Shown piece after piece: positions 9,669-22,050 of a stretch of DNA of 64,000 nucleotides (its first letter is position 1; each line of letters opens with the position of its first letter). Origin of the DNA: Lepturacanthus savala. Its lineage: Eukaryota; Chordata; Actinopteri; Scombriformes; Trichiuridae. The stretch spans positions 11,604,001 to 11,668,000 of the forward strand of contig CM060465.1 of assembly GCA_030544235.1 (NCBI GenBank). Direction: 5' to 3'. The notes beneath the pieces were generated by a model. It was not told the origin of the DNA. It saw only the letters and a program-made list of their open reading frames with translations, and did no database searches. The position numbers and the translations under genes are program-made.

Positions 9669-10002
9669 CTAGCTGCTGTGACAGGATTCAGACATGAATG
9701 TAACATGTTTCACACTAGCCCGACTTACAATAATACATGCACTAGACATATACAACTCTACCTCCTCCCCTTTCCGGTCGAAATTGTCCCACACAGAACT
9801 CCTTAACTCCTTTTTGCTCTCTTCATCTTCGCTGTAAAGTGGGATGTGATGGAAAGCACGTGATGGCACGTGTTACACCTGTCGACACGCCGCCATGAGT
9901 TCATTGAATTACATAGGTTAAAAACAAAATTGACCGTTAGTATTAATCGGTTAGAGTTACTGTGACCGGTTAACGGTTAAACGCTTAACCATGTGCATCC
10001 CT
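9669..10002 (-). mobile_element. hAT element 5' end with BED-finger relic, antisense
   Basis: The right edge gtgcatccctaa at 9991-10002 is a hAT-type terminal sequence, preceded by ggttaacggttaaacgcttaacc. Reading inwards on the minus strand gives a 66-codon frame at 9869-9669. Its segment RSSVWDNFDRKGEEVELY resembles the start of a BED zinc finger (S-x-VW-x-x-F). Only one Cys follows, in SSACI, so the finger is incomplete. The other terminus was not found; the element is truncated or decayed leftwards. Confidence 0.5.
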
Positions 10003-13000
10003 AATTCATTTGTCTGTCAGCTCATTTGCTATAGAATTATAAAGTCTGATGGCTACAAAGATCTTCTACTGTATATCCCTCCGTCCTGTAGTGAAGAGAG
10101 AGGAGCTGTCCACCACCGTTGTTTCTTTGAACCATTAAGATGGTGCTCTGTGTTGTTTAGAATGGTAAGCTAGTCAGGTCACATGATAGAGATAGAAGTC
10201 CTCTGATATTATAAGTGCCTCAGAATGGTGTATGTGTGTATGTGTGTGTCTTCCGTAGTAGCTCACATATTGCTCCGTCGTAACGCAGAGAGAGATAAAG
10301 GAGAAATAAAGGAGCCATTAAAAACACTGAATTAAGATTAGCAAGGTATCTCCCAAAAGTCTGTAAGTATGACTCCCTCTAATTATTCTTTCTCACTTAT
10401 TGATCCTAATGAATTTTAGGAGAAACATATGATAAACATTTTAGACAAGATTGAAACTAAAATGAGGCTGAGATGAGAATCTCAAATTTGTCTCATGAGC
10501 TATAGAAGAGCAAGCTTTGAAGCAGTAAAATTTTCCTCTGGGATGACTGTGGCAGAATGTTTGCGCAATGATGTCTTTTGTCAACTGCGTATTTCACAGC
10601 GTCATTTCGAATTTGTACATACAATTATACACAGTAAAAACTCCTGAACATGTTTCTGACTGTATCTTCTCACTGGACTGTGTGGCATCCTGATCAGATG
10701 TGCAGATAGGCAGGCCCTAGGGAGAGCCAGCACTAATTGGCTTGGTGGTTAGCTCTGAGTTCAATTGTGGGCCAGGGCTCTCGGCCATCAGGGAGCCCAG
10801 TGCTGAGCACAGGGCTGAGACTTGGCTCCCTGCGGGGCATTGGTTGCCATTACACTCCTCCAGACATCAGGGAGGTATTGATCGAATGGGAGGAACAAGG
10901 TTTTTCTTTTTTGTGCATCAGCAGTGTTCGGGGCGACTGATTATTTTAAATCAGTGTTTGGCTCTTCTTTTTAAAATTCCCAATCACATTTCACAAAGCA
11001 ATTGAAATAAGAAGAAAATGTTAGGTTACTTTTATAAGACGGTTCTCAAATAATCTTATTAACAGGGGATGCATTTGTTTAGTTTCAATCTGGGATGATA
11101 TTGAAATTCTTCTACAGATTGCATCACGCTGCACTCTTTGGGTGAGGGTTCAATTTACAGAAGTGAATGTTATGAATCAAATCCCATCTTTGCTTTCCTT
11201 TTTGGGACTGAGGGACCAATACATCCAAGCCCTTTTATATGACAAACCCAACGGCTGTGGAAGGGAAGAGGCCCCTGAGAGTTAAACAAATCAATGTGGA
11301 TAAATGCTGGTGGAATGGCTAACCCACCCGATAAATTATAGACCTCAGACCAGCCCTCCTGTCATAAAGGAAGAGTTTTTCTCATTTGCCAGCATCCATC
11401 TCTGAACAAAAACATCTTTGAAAATAAGATAAGAAACTATTAATTCATCAGAGTTTTATGAACTGTATTAATTACAATGGTTACTTTTCAATATGTGTGA
11501 TGCACACTGAATATTAAGGTTCATTACAAAATCAGAAACTAATGTTTCAACTTACCTTTAAGTGGAATTTATGCATAACCTGGAGATATGAGTTGAGCAG
11601 TGCACAAACCAGCTGTGCACATTTTGCTTTAACCATATTCCTGAACTCATTGTTAAAACATAATGGCATCAATTTGCCACATATATTGTTGTTAGTGAGT
11701 GATGTACTGTATCTGCCCTGAAGCTATAATCATGATACCCCATTCAAACCTGTGTTAGGGGCCTATGGGAATAGGGTCAACCCGAGTCTTCCATATCGAC
11801 CAGGATTGCAAAGCAAAAAAAAAAAAAAAATGTACTCAATGATAATACTGTTATATCATCTAACCAGCCAACTGGAAAGAGAAAGTGGAAATATGGTGCC
11901 ACTCGGGTAAAATAAAAATAAATAAATAAAAAAAAAAAAAATTAAAAATGAAGAGTTTGAAAAGACAAGACCCTGTAGTGTTAGGTAAAATTATGAAGAC
12001 AGTATGGTAGTTAGATGTCCTAAAATAACATTAAGGCTAATGACGTTATTTGCACACAGCTAAAGCTAGCTGGTTAGCTAACGATACCTCTGTGTACAAC
12101 ACTTTCTAGCTAAGGCAAAGACGGATGAATTTATATAAATGACTTCATTCAATTGCAGTTTAATTTAATTATTTGTTTTTTTTTGGGGGGGGGGGGGTGA
12201 TACATTCATGTAACAATTCTCATAAAGTTACAATTAATTAAAAAAAATGGACAAATGGCTGATGAGCTGACAATGGCAGAATGAGTACAATGACCTAATT
12301 CATTGTATTGTAATTATTTGTATTTGAAAAGTGATACACTGTCATGTAATGATTCTTATATTGTTACTAGTCAAAAAACAAAACTCAACATTCTTGTGAT
12401 CATTTTTGGCTACCAAAGATTATCCAGCACTATTAGATTTGAACTATTTATACAAAGAATTATAGTTAGTAAAAGTGATTATTATTGTCAAAATACATTT
12501 GAATGCACACATGTATACAATTGACTCAAAAAACTCATGGATGCATGCTCTCAAACACCCTACTGTGACACACGATACTGTAGTAAACCACTTATTTTTT
12601 TATTGCTGGCTATAATGTTTTGAACTACATCCAACCTGGACAACAGTCACAAGAGTGACAGAGTGACAAAGTTTGAAATGAGGTCAGCACATTGATATCC
12701 AAAAATCAGCCATCAGGTTTACATTAAAGATCCAAACACTATAGCATAAACAATGAATGTTAGAGGTCTATAAAGAAGTCTGATGTCTTCTGAATAAGCA
12801 GGTCAAAGCGATGAAAGAATGACCTAAAACAGACTTATTTTTCCATTCCCAGATAGTTGTTTTGTATTGGTGTATTACTGCAGTAGTTTGTCTGCAGGAG
12901 AATAGATAGATGAGAGCTCCAAGTTTATGTATTTTTATGGCCGGATGATAGATTCTGCTTTTAATGGTCTTTAAGAATCTTGTCTTGTGTTTTGTGGCCA

Positions 13001-13522
13001 TTGTATATAATTCATTATGGTGGTATGGGTATTAAATATATAATTTCTCCATCTACTTATTATTGAGCATGGACCAGAAGAATTTAAATAACATATTAAC
13101 CAGTCATACTAGGATCTGCTTTTTTTTCATTCAGTTTCTGACTGACTTTTAGCATTCCTGGACAAATGAAATCTATTTGAAAGATAAGACATATTTTATA
13201 ATATTTGATCCTGAGGATTTATGATTTACACCTGCACTCCTTTGTCAAATAAGTGCTGTTCTGGCAAAACGTGTCTTATCAATTTAGAGTGAGTTCCTGC
13301 CACTAAAATGTCAATGTCTTTGTTCCTATTACATCAGCATTAGAATTTAGCTTCACAGTCCCAAGATTTAATCATGTTGCTGTTGCATTGTTCCCCTGAG
13401 TTTATTTAAACTCATGAGCTGGAATAAGTTTATCAAAAACATTAATTCAAAAGTAGAAAAATTGCTAAATTGAAATGGATATTCATTAACATATTCATTT
13501 GCACTTGTATATATTCAGCGAT
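10003..13522. other. Long stretch without recognised genes
   Basis: AT-rich DNA with poly-A and poly-T/poly-G runs (11815-11830, 11930-11942, 12175-12197). No coding frame shows a family motif. A GC-richer block at 10690-10880 has no recognised identity. An imperfect tandem duplication at 12150-12385 is listed separately. Confidence 0.5.
12150..12385 (+). repeat. Imperfect tandem duplication, about 145-bp spacing
   Basis: The segment from ttaattatttg through gtgatacattcatgtaa and ttacaattaattaaaaaaa (12163-12247) recurs in diverged form at about 12310-12380 (taattatttgtatttg, gtgatacactgtcatgtaat, gtcaaaaaacaaaac). The resemblance was judged by eye only. Confidence 0.45.
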
Positions 13523-14178
13523 GGTTAGGGCAGGGATTCCCAACCTTTTCCAGCTCAGGGCCCACTTGGAAATCTCCTAAATGTCCGCGGCCCATCTCTG
13601 ACCCAATAAACAATATAGAAGCAAATGAATGCATTTTTCGACCACTTTAATATTTTAATGTATAAAAATGTTCCATTTAGGACTGATTTGAATTAATATG
13701 AAAAGGCAGGAAAATTACAACAGGGCATTTTTATCATTTTGCTGTAAAAATTCAACATTTAGGCCTAGGACTAATTATGGAATATGCATGAAACTCACAA
13801 CTTATTCAAAGATATTATTTATCACTTCTATACTAATGTCAACTTATTCACAGGGAAATCATAAAATTGTATTGTACAATATTTTAATGTGAAAACTTCG
13901 ACACAATGCATAGATCCTAGTTCAGTGGTGGGCAATCCATGCGCTACGTCCTGGTTCTCTATAGAAGCGTTAGGACCAGAAAAAAAAATAAAGTCGGTTA
14001 CGAAAACGAAAGAAGAAAAACGTCTGGTCCAAACAGTCCAGAGTATTTGTTTTGGGTACACAGGCACACAGAATTATGATATTTAGATTTTTAGAAAAGG
14101 ATTTCACAGCCCACCTACAATACCTCCGCAGCCCATTAGAGGGCTGCGGTCCATAGGTTGAAAATCACTGGGTTAGGG
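13523..14178. mobile_element. hAT MITE with perfect 8-bp target duplications
   Basis: The element runs 13531-14170. Its left end is cagggattcccaacctt and its right end aggttgaaaatcactg, an imperfect inverted pair of the common CAG-x-GGTTC-x-CAACC hAT type. The 8-bp sequence ggttaggg sits directly outside both ends, at 13523-13530 and 14171-14178, as expected for hAT insertion. The interior has phrases such as ggcccacttggaaa and cagcccattagagggctgcggtcc but no transposase. It was moved in trans by an autonomous hAT. Confidence 0.9.
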
Positions 14179-14267
14179 AATTTCCCACTCCTCTTGTGTG
14201 TTATTCCAGTTTGTTTGGCCAGGTGTGAAACTTGTCTGCTTGAAAGGTTGGATTTCACAGCAAACAT

Positions 14268-14632
14268 ACTGTATGTTCCCCTGGTCCTATGTTCTCCACT
14301 TTGTTCTGTGACTAGGGAACATAGAACACTTTTTTCACTCAAGAAAGTGGCCTATGTTGCTCTTTATGTTCCCTGCTAGCCTAAACCTGACCCTTAACCC
14401 CTGACCCCTAATCCTAACCACTGACAAATAACCATAATCCGAACCCCTAACCATTTTTCTTAAAAGGGAACCTATGTTCTTCTTTATGTGCCCTGCTAAA
14501 ACCTGAACCCCTAACTCCTAACCTTAACCCTAACCACTAACCCTAACCCTATCCCTGAACCCTTTTTCTGAAAAAGTTCCTATGTTCCCTGGTCACAGAG
14601 CAAAGTGGGGCACATAGGACGCATGGAACATA
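14268..14632. mobile_element. Fold-back element enclosing telomere-like repeats
   Basis: Two arms of about 60 bp are inverted copies of each other. The left arm (about 14270-14333) has cactttgttctgtgactagg then gaacatagaac. The right arm (about 14571-14632) has the complement (gttccctggtcacagagcaaagtgg). Between them are degenerate cctaaccctaa-type repeats at 14380-14560, interrupted by a ttcttaaaagggaacctatgttc segment. No coding frame is present. It looks like a MITE with an internal array resembling CCCTAA telomere repeats; the family is not known to me. Confidence 0.65.
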
Positions 14633-14639
14633 GGGATGA

Positions 14640-17565
14640 CCACTCTTTTCTCTGGTTCAAATCAGTGGATGTCTTAGTAATTTTGTTGTGTTTCCCCCTG
14701 CAAATCATAGCATCCTACACACAAATAAGAACATTCATTCCGTTCTTTGTCAGATGTGTGTAACCCCAGGAAGAATGTTCTGGAAAAGGCCAAATCAGGG
14801 TTCTTCTTTGTCCTAGTCCATGTTGGACTTTAATTCATTCTCTGGCAAGCAATTGTTAATTTTTCATATGGCAACCCAGTATGAAAAGCCATATGGAGAA
14901 CACCTGGCTTTGGTTGCTGTTTAGCTCAAACATGCAGAGTTGGCCTCATACATAGGTCAGCTCGAAGTCAGATCATGTTCCCACCGCAAGTGAACCAAGA
15001 GGATTCATATTGGATTCCAATTCAAAGGACTATAAAGTGGCCTCAGTCTGCATCAAAGGAGGCTGTTGTTTGTGGTCTGAAAGGAAACCATCGTGATACT
15101 AGTATTTTTTTCTTCTATTGAAGGATCTCAACACAAAACATTTGGAAGCTATGATAACAACAGGAGTTGTCAGCGTGGATGATGCCACATAAAGCATACA
15201 TCTACTGACAATGCATGGTTTTGACATTTAAAGGTCATGTGATGAATGGAAAAAAAATGGTGGTGGGGGGGAGTAGTAGGACTATAACTGAGTAGCTCAA
15301 TGTCATACCTGAAAATGTAGTTCATTAGGTGAACCGCTTACAGTTGACCTTAATAGAAGAAGATGAATAATATTACCAGCACCTACACTCTTAAAAACTC
15401 CTGGCTTACTTATTTCCACACAATATCTGGGTTACATGTGTTAAATTTCTTGGGTGTTTTTCAGAGAGTAGGAATAAGAGCATGGTGAGGTGAGGCGCCT
15501 CCCATCCTTCAAAAACATGTGAGCCCATATGTGCTAAACAGTATGTGGGCTAAAATGTCTTTTAGCACTTTCATGCAAGAGCAATGCATTTATTTCTATC
15601 AGGGCATATATAAATGTTTCAGTGCCTCAAACATTTTTTGAAAGCCACAACATTTTAGATAGTGGAGCATGTATACCTATAATATATAGAGTTAAAAGAT
15701 AATGTATTTGTGCAATTTCCTTAAATTGTATAAGGGCCAGATAGTCACATTTAAATCTTTTCATTCCTCTTTAAGGCAATTATTCTTTTAGATGAAGCAA
15801 CCATAAAAAGTTGAATTAACCCAACAAGCAATTAAACTCTTTTTGACCCATAAATTGTTGAGTTGTCTAGTTGTTAGTGTGTAATAATATACTTAGAATA
15901 TTATTGAAATTTTATGCTGACTTCATTCCCATGAACCTAAAACACAGTGAGATTTGGTCTTGCTTTAATTAAATGGACAATATCACAATATTACATTAAG
16001 ATCTGTCACAAGGACTATTAGGTGTGTTTTGCAAGTCTATGAAAATAGTCAAATTGTCAGTTAGCAATAAAAGTTCGATTATAAGGACTTCCATTAGAGT
16101 TACCTTTCCACACCAGTGGCTTTACGAGTCTAGGGCCATGTTTCAACAGTTAACGTGACCACCACCCCAAAAAAAAAAGGAACCGAACATGGGGATTTAG
16201 GTTGGTTTGCATCGATAATTGGATTTTTTCAGACTTCAATTCGTGCTGTGCCAGGTGTTCTGAAGATGGAACAATGGCTACCGATGAAGTAATTCCAATT
16301 GTTGTTCAGTTCTTTTGCTTTTTATCTCCATCTTCATCTATCACTGGCTCCCTATTGCTTGTGCCATCTCTTGTTAGTTGTGTAGACTATGGTAGTACAT
16401 TATCTTGTCAGTCCAAAGAATCTTAAAGTATATAGAATAAACAACATATATAGAAAATGGACTAACCCACAGTAAAATGAGAATGTTTCGTAACCAAACT
16501 CTTTGGGGTCATTTTGAACAATGGGAATGAAATTGTCTGAAAGTCCTGGTAGTCAATATAACTTATATCTTAACACAACACAAAAATAAGAAGAAACACA
16601 GACAGGGTATAGGTAAGTAAGTGTCTTTGGCAACCAACCAAGAATATGAGAAAAAAAAAAAGAAACATATGTAGAAGAGTTGCAACAGTGTTCCATAATG
16701 TCTTTGCCATGTTCCATGACACACCGTGGGACAGGATCTCTCTTACAACGCAATCTTTGGACGTCCATAATATTATAAGGATGAGGACTGGGGCATTTTC
16801 TGGATCTACAAGTAGAAACCAACAAGAAACTGACGAAAAATGTCACTGATCTCAATGTATTTCTGTATCCTGTTATAGATGACAACTTAATGTATCTAAA
16901 ACAAAGCTCTTATTTGAATGAAGTAACCGCAGCTCACCACAGTAATGTGAAGTGTATTGCTTGTCCGTCGGGGCCTTTGGGACAGGTGAAACATGGCTAA
17001 GGCTGCTGCTGTCTCTGTGTGTGCTTGAGACTTTAGATTTTTCTGTCTGTGTAACAAACTTGCAGTGTGGAGTTTTAAAGGTGTATGCATTTACCAGCCA
17101 CTGAGGGTTTAATAATAATTACATAACATAACTATTGAGCTGCATATGCCAAGGCCAGGATTTAGCCCAACAATGCTCCAATTTTTTACTATTTCAAATG
17201 TATTTGTATAAGAATTGCAATTCTAAATCAGAATAATACCCTTTTTTCAGTTTTGTTGATTGCTATTTCAGTAACATTTGCATTTAAAGAGGCTAAATAT
17301 CTAGTACACGTGGCCACACAACATATGTCTTTTTCTTTTTTTTTTTGCTTGATAAAATCATGAATCGATTCATGCATAATATTTCATTTTTTCTGTGTTA
17401 TTTAGAAATTAGCATACTCATTCAAGTTAATAAACCTATTTTCTGCTACTGCTGAAGACTATTTTTCATATCATATAAATAAAATGAAATAAAGATGCTG
17501 GGCAGTTCTTTTATTTGTAAGCAAAACACATGTTAACACTTTTGGTCAGTAAAAAGGAAAGACAA
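14640..17565. other. Long stretch without recognised genes
   Basis: No frame above about 110 codons and none with a known motif. The minus-strand frame at 16553-16885 is Cys/Ser-rich but matches nothing I recognise. No RNA gene or clear repeat was seen. Confidence 0.5.
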
Positions 17566-17569
17566 CTAT

Positions 17570-18600
17570 TATGAACAGGGATATAATAAATGTAACTGTC
17601 CATGGGACAATTCATTACAGTGGTCACACAGCAGAAAAGAAAGCTCCCTTTCTGCACATGGGTAGTCTAATGTATCCCTACAGACAGAAGGAAGATGAGG
17701 TAAAGTGCTGGTGGAGAGGCTGCTCTGGGTCATGTGTGATTGTGAGTGCTTTCGAGGTGAGAATACCAATGAGTGTGTTGGCCAAATGAGTTATCTTTAA
17801 GAGTTTATTCTCACTGGTGACTGTAAGCATATGGAAACAAACAGATGGCACCATACAGACGAAATGGCTCGATAATGCTACTCGAAGACAGGGCAGGTGA
17901 TTTAGTATATGGGCGGCTCTAACTCTGTTGACAGCATTTGTAAATGTCAGTGGCATGCTGATTGAAGCTGATGTTATTGTCCACGGTAATGACAAGTTAT
18001 CTGAAAGACTCCACAAACTCTGTCTTTTCTCCTTTGATGGAGTGATTGGAGGGGTGATCTGTGTTGTGGAGTGGCTAAAGAGCAGCTCTTTAGTTTTTGA
18101 GATGTTAAGATAAGGAATGTTATCTATGCATCATGTGCATAGGCAACGGGAGTTATTGAACATTGCAAGGATGGCCATGTCATCTGCATATTTAAAGTAG
18201 AGGGTAATGGTTGATTGACTTTGACAGTCATTTGTATAGAGGCTATAGACAAATGGACTGACAATAATGGTGGGTGACAGTGAATTGTCAACCCTTATTG
18301 CCTGTGGCCTATTATTTGCTTATATGCAAATTTGAGAGGATCCAAGGACAGTAAAACGTATGGTAGGGTGATGTGATGTTTCTGACCATAATTTCAAAGC
18401 ACTTCATCGTAACAAAGGTTATGGTTATAGGGCTGCAATGTTGTTTTCTCTGATGGGTGTGTTTTTTTAGTAACAACCACAGAAAGTACAGTGTGATCTG
18501 AGGAAGAGAGAGTAAAGGATGGTTGTTTTTTTCTTTTTTTAAAATATCTACTTTTAATGCTTTGAAAGCACCAGGGATTGTGTTGAAAAAAAGCAATGAG
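17570..18600 (-). pseudogene. Rex1-type LINE reverse transcriptase, decayed
   Basis: Reading the minus strand from 18600 gives VTMKCFEIMVRNI (RT motif before the fingers). Next comes VYSLYTNDCQSQS and FKYADDMAILAMF, with the YADD codons at 18179-18190 intact. After an apparent internal deletion come LNISKTKELLFSHSTTQ, GEKTEFVESFR and VTSENKLLKITHLANTLIGI. These segments resemble the Rex1/CR1-type fish LINE RT, where NKNRL-x-x-IVK-x-x-x-KIIG occupies the last position. Several frameshifts separate the segments and the endonuclease is absent. The LINE assignment is firm; Rex1 is my best clade guess. Confidence 0.65.
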
Positions 18601-18609
18601 TTCCAGTGT

Positions 18610-19666
18610 GCAGGAGAATTACATCTAAACTGAAAGAATAAATGTGTTTTTTTCTTTTATTTATACAATGAAATGTCAATTAATTTACATTACAATAGAA
18701 AGAACCTTGCAATGGAACATAACAGGCACTAGGCCTTGATTGTAAAAGGTAGGTCTTCTACTTACCTTACAGTCATTCACTTTAATTTCCATTAATGCAA
18801 CAGCTGCACATGTCGATCATATTTAACAGGTCTTATATAAAATGGGAGCTGCTATGGAAGAAGCCTTTTAGAAATGCATTTTCAAATTCTTTTTTTTTAT
18901 TTTCTTAAGCTCCCATTTCTCTCACAAAATATTTAGTCTTCTCAGCAGAGGATACTTTAACAGTCGGCAGTGAACCTGATAACCCACAGAGTTTTGTAGC
19001 AAAAGAGAATCCAAACTTTCAGCAACATGTTTGCAGTAGTTCATGAATAAATGGCACAATTATATAAATAAATAAATGAGACACACATTGCACGGTGAAT
19101 TAAACTTCTATCAGAAGCCTCAGACCACAGCTTTTTTTTTTTTTTATTGCAGCACACATTATGGCTGTCACATCTCTGGGATTACTGCTATTATTTATTT
19201 ATTTACCTTTATAGAAAGCAGTCATCAATCCTCTGTGACAAACATACAGTGTAGTCAGCTCCCCTAAGGCTCCATGTCTAATGAAATATACCGTATACCT
19301 GTCCTCAGCTCCTTTTTTCCGTTTGCGGTGACAGCAGTGGCCATTTGCAAGTGCTTGGGGTAGAGCAAAATCATTCAGGAATATACTTGAGCCATTTATA
19401 TTTTCATGGCCAGAGTTTTTCTCCCCCCTCTGTATGCACAATTTAAAAGCTATCATATTTACTGGTTTGAGATTAATCAACTCCAGTGCTGTATGAATGC
19501 CAACATGCTGTTATCACTGTGAGGCTGATGGTAAACCAAAAATTGACAGTTCCTGTGTGGGCAGTTCAAATGTTAACTTACCTTGTAATACAATACTCTG
19601 TAAGTGAGTCGAGGCTTACTGCTGTATCATTTTAGGAACAAATCCTGATGTTTATTGGAAACTCTT

Positions 19667-19669
<3 letters not shown>
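18610..19669. other. No recognised feature
   Basis: AT-rich sequence; short frames without motifs. A poly-T run lies at 19132-19145. Confidence 0.5.

Positions 19670-19725
<56 letters not shown>
19670..19725. repeat. (TA)n microsatellite
   Basis: About 56 bp of uninterrupted TA dinucleotides. Confidence 0.95.
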
Positions 19726-19727
<2 letters not shown>

Positions 19728-19784
19728 TGTATATATCAATCAATCAGTGGTGATTTGTGATCTTTCAAACAGGGTACGCTCATA

Positions 19785-20695
19785 TTTGTATGTAATTTCA
19801 GGGAGATGTTTGTCGTTTATCGTGATGTTTACTGGAACTTCTGGGAGACTTGGCCCAATGTTAGCATTGTTAGCCATCATGATGCTAACTGGTCACTTGG
19901 ACCTAGCCGAGTATGATTGCACTATCGAACAAAAGGTAATTAAAACTAGAACAAGGAAACTTTAATATTTATAGAACAATGAAATACGTGAGTATGATTT
20001 ATTTACAGTGTAAGAGTGAATTATTTCACTCTGGAAAGGCCAACAAATAGTCTCTGTCATTTAACTTTACATGGAAAATCCGTGATGGGACTGAAATCAT
20101 GCAGCTGAGGTGACGTCATGCAGAAATATGCAATGCAAGTGAGAGCGTGAAGGCAAAACATGCATTATACGTGGATCGCTTCGATTCGATTGCGCAGGCA
20201 CATGAGAGCGAGCGAGTGGGAGAGATGCGATCGATAAACATCTCCCTGAAATGACTTTGGAACCTGGGGTGTCTGCATTATATAATTTTGAAACCTGTCA
20301 GTCAAACTACATTCTGATTTTCCTCTAATCACCATGCATCACCACTACATTCTGATTTTCCTCCAATCAGCATGTGGACGCTCAGCGTCCAGGCCAACCC
20401 ACACTCCATTGACTCCCAGAGACGCTCAGCGTCCGGGCGGGCTCAAATTACTAGCATTTAGCGTCTATGGGCAAATGCATTGACCAGACCAGGAAGCGGT
20501 ATGGGAATGTACGGACATGTAATTTATTTATTTATGATAAGTAGCTGATTCTGAAAGAACTCGTCTTCAAGATGAACATGTTCTAACAGATTTATAGTCA
20601 ATAAAATGTTAATACAGCTGCACAAATTTGGCCATTTATTTTTTGACAGGGCAGGGGAAGTTCAGCTTCCCTTGTAGTCTTAGAAAAAAAAATAT
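19785..20695. repeat. Unclassified fish repeat with internal inverted and palindromic motifs
   Basis: The phrase atttcagggagatgttt at 19797-19813 recurs inverted at about 20238-20254 (aaacatctccctgaaat). A 26-bp phrase (actacattctgattttcctc-aatca) is directly repeated at about 20308 and 20343. Two identical perfect palindromes, gacgctcagcgtc, lie at 20377-20389 and 20421-20433. A gggaag-x5-cttccc hairpin lies near 20657. The GC-rich composition differs from its neighbours and resembles a non-coding repeat common in fish, but I cannot name the family or place its ends. Confidence 0.4.
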
Positions 20696-20702
20696 ATATA
20701 GA

Positions 20703-21639
20703 TCATTTTAACGCGATAATTAATTACGCCGCAATTTAACAATTAATTATAAGTATCAATGGTGGCGAGCCAATGCTTGCGCATTTGAATTTTGGCCCAT
20801 TGAAGGACCCGTAGTCTTCTCGCTGTGCTACGTCACCTGCGCCAGCAACTTACCAAGGCAGTGGTCAACAATAACAGACATGGAACAGACTCAGGAGGAT
20901 GAGGCAAGTGCGTCTTTAGACACTGAGCGACAAGTTTATTTACAAAAAGAACAGAGACGGGACGATAAATAACAACAAAAAGGAGTTCTCTGACCACTGG
21001 AGCAACTCCAGCCTGACGAAACATGTTCAGGCAAGTTAGATCCTGTGGATTTTTGATTTCAGAGGTTGATACTGAAACCACAGATCCTCTTTTGGGGTTG
21101 AGGTGTTGTTCTTCTGATGTTTGTTAACCTCTGGTAAACTATGTCATGTTCTCCTGACTTACTGCTGTGTCAGCAGCAGATGTGGCCTCAGTGAAAGGCT
21201 GAAGAAATGATGCCTGTTGGCGTCTTGTTCTTCATTTGCCTCATTTAGAGGCGTGTTATATTTCTATTATTCATTTTTGAATTGCTATATTGAGCTTCAG
21301 TGCCTATTTGAGACTATTTGAGTCTAATTTTATTTCAGATTTTTATTTATTTAAATGAATCGCTGTATTTGTTTTACATTTTTGAAGACAGATTTATTTT
21401 ATTTATTTAACTGTATTGCTATATTTGTTTTACATTTCTGAATAATGCACCTGGTCTAACTGGTTTAATGTGCTGGACCTTTACTTTACAATAAAAAATT
21501 GGATTTCAAATCTTCTCTTCTTACTGTATTCAATTGATTAGTCATGCACTACAATTTTTTAAGATCATAGAATTCAAATTCTTTATCAGGAGACCTTAGA
21601 GGAGACATTAAAATGTGATTAATTCGATTAATTAATTAA

Positions 21640-21645
<6 letters not shown>
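20703..21645 (+). mobile_element. hAT-derived MITE, copy 2 (more complete)
   Basis: Matches copy 1 (8303-9067) almost base for base over about 770 bp and extends further right, to a gattaattcgattaattaattaatta end. That end mirrors the left end cattttaacgcgataattaatta, giving imperfect inverted termini. It has a local tandem duplication of about 60 bp at 21340-21450 (tgtatttgttttacattt repeated). The internal short frame around 20880-20970 is the same transposase remnant as copy 1. A TA microsatellite follows immediately. Confidence 0.62.

Positions 21646-21735
<90 letters not shown>
21646..21735. repeat. (TA)n microsatellite
   Basis: About 90 bp of TA repeats grown directly from the MITE's taattaatta terminus. 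Confidence 0.95.
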
Positions 21736-21737
<2 letters not shown>

Positions 21738-21905
21738 TCCTCCAGTCCGCATGTTGGAGTGTCCCATCAGTGTGTGAATGAATAGGTTTGGCGGCCACCG
21801 GCAACCATGTATGAATGTGTGTGAAATGGCGTGTGAAATGTACACTTATAGTGCAAAGTGCTTTGACTGCCTGCTTTTAGAAGGTGCTATTGCAGTCCAG
21901 ATATG
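21736..21905. repeat. Fragment of a common fish interspersed repeat
   Basis: The phrases tgtgtgaatgaatagg, gtgtgaaatg and agtgcaaagtgctttgactg followed by aaggtgctatt resemble the widespread fish repeat end that normally reads gtaaagcgctttgagtgg and gcgctatataaa. It is a short, diverged fragment without coding content. Confidence 0.45.
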
Positions 21906-22050
21906 ACCTCTAAAAATATAATCATACTAATATCAATAATAATAATAATATTACAAAAATGCAAATATTTGTGTTCATTTTTTTGTATAAAATTACTTCA
22001 TACACTCTCAATAAGGTTTCAATGTGCAGGGTCCATGTACCATTCCCCCT

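Noticed and set aside
10700..10935. GC-richer block with tggtggttagctc and gagttcaattg, possible tRNA-like promoter
   Set aside because: The two boxes are too close together for a pol III promoter and no tRNA fold or SINE body was seen.
14380..14560. True interstitial telomere
   Set aside because: The cctaaccctaa repeats are degenerate and lie within a fold-back element, so a chromosome-end origin is not supported.
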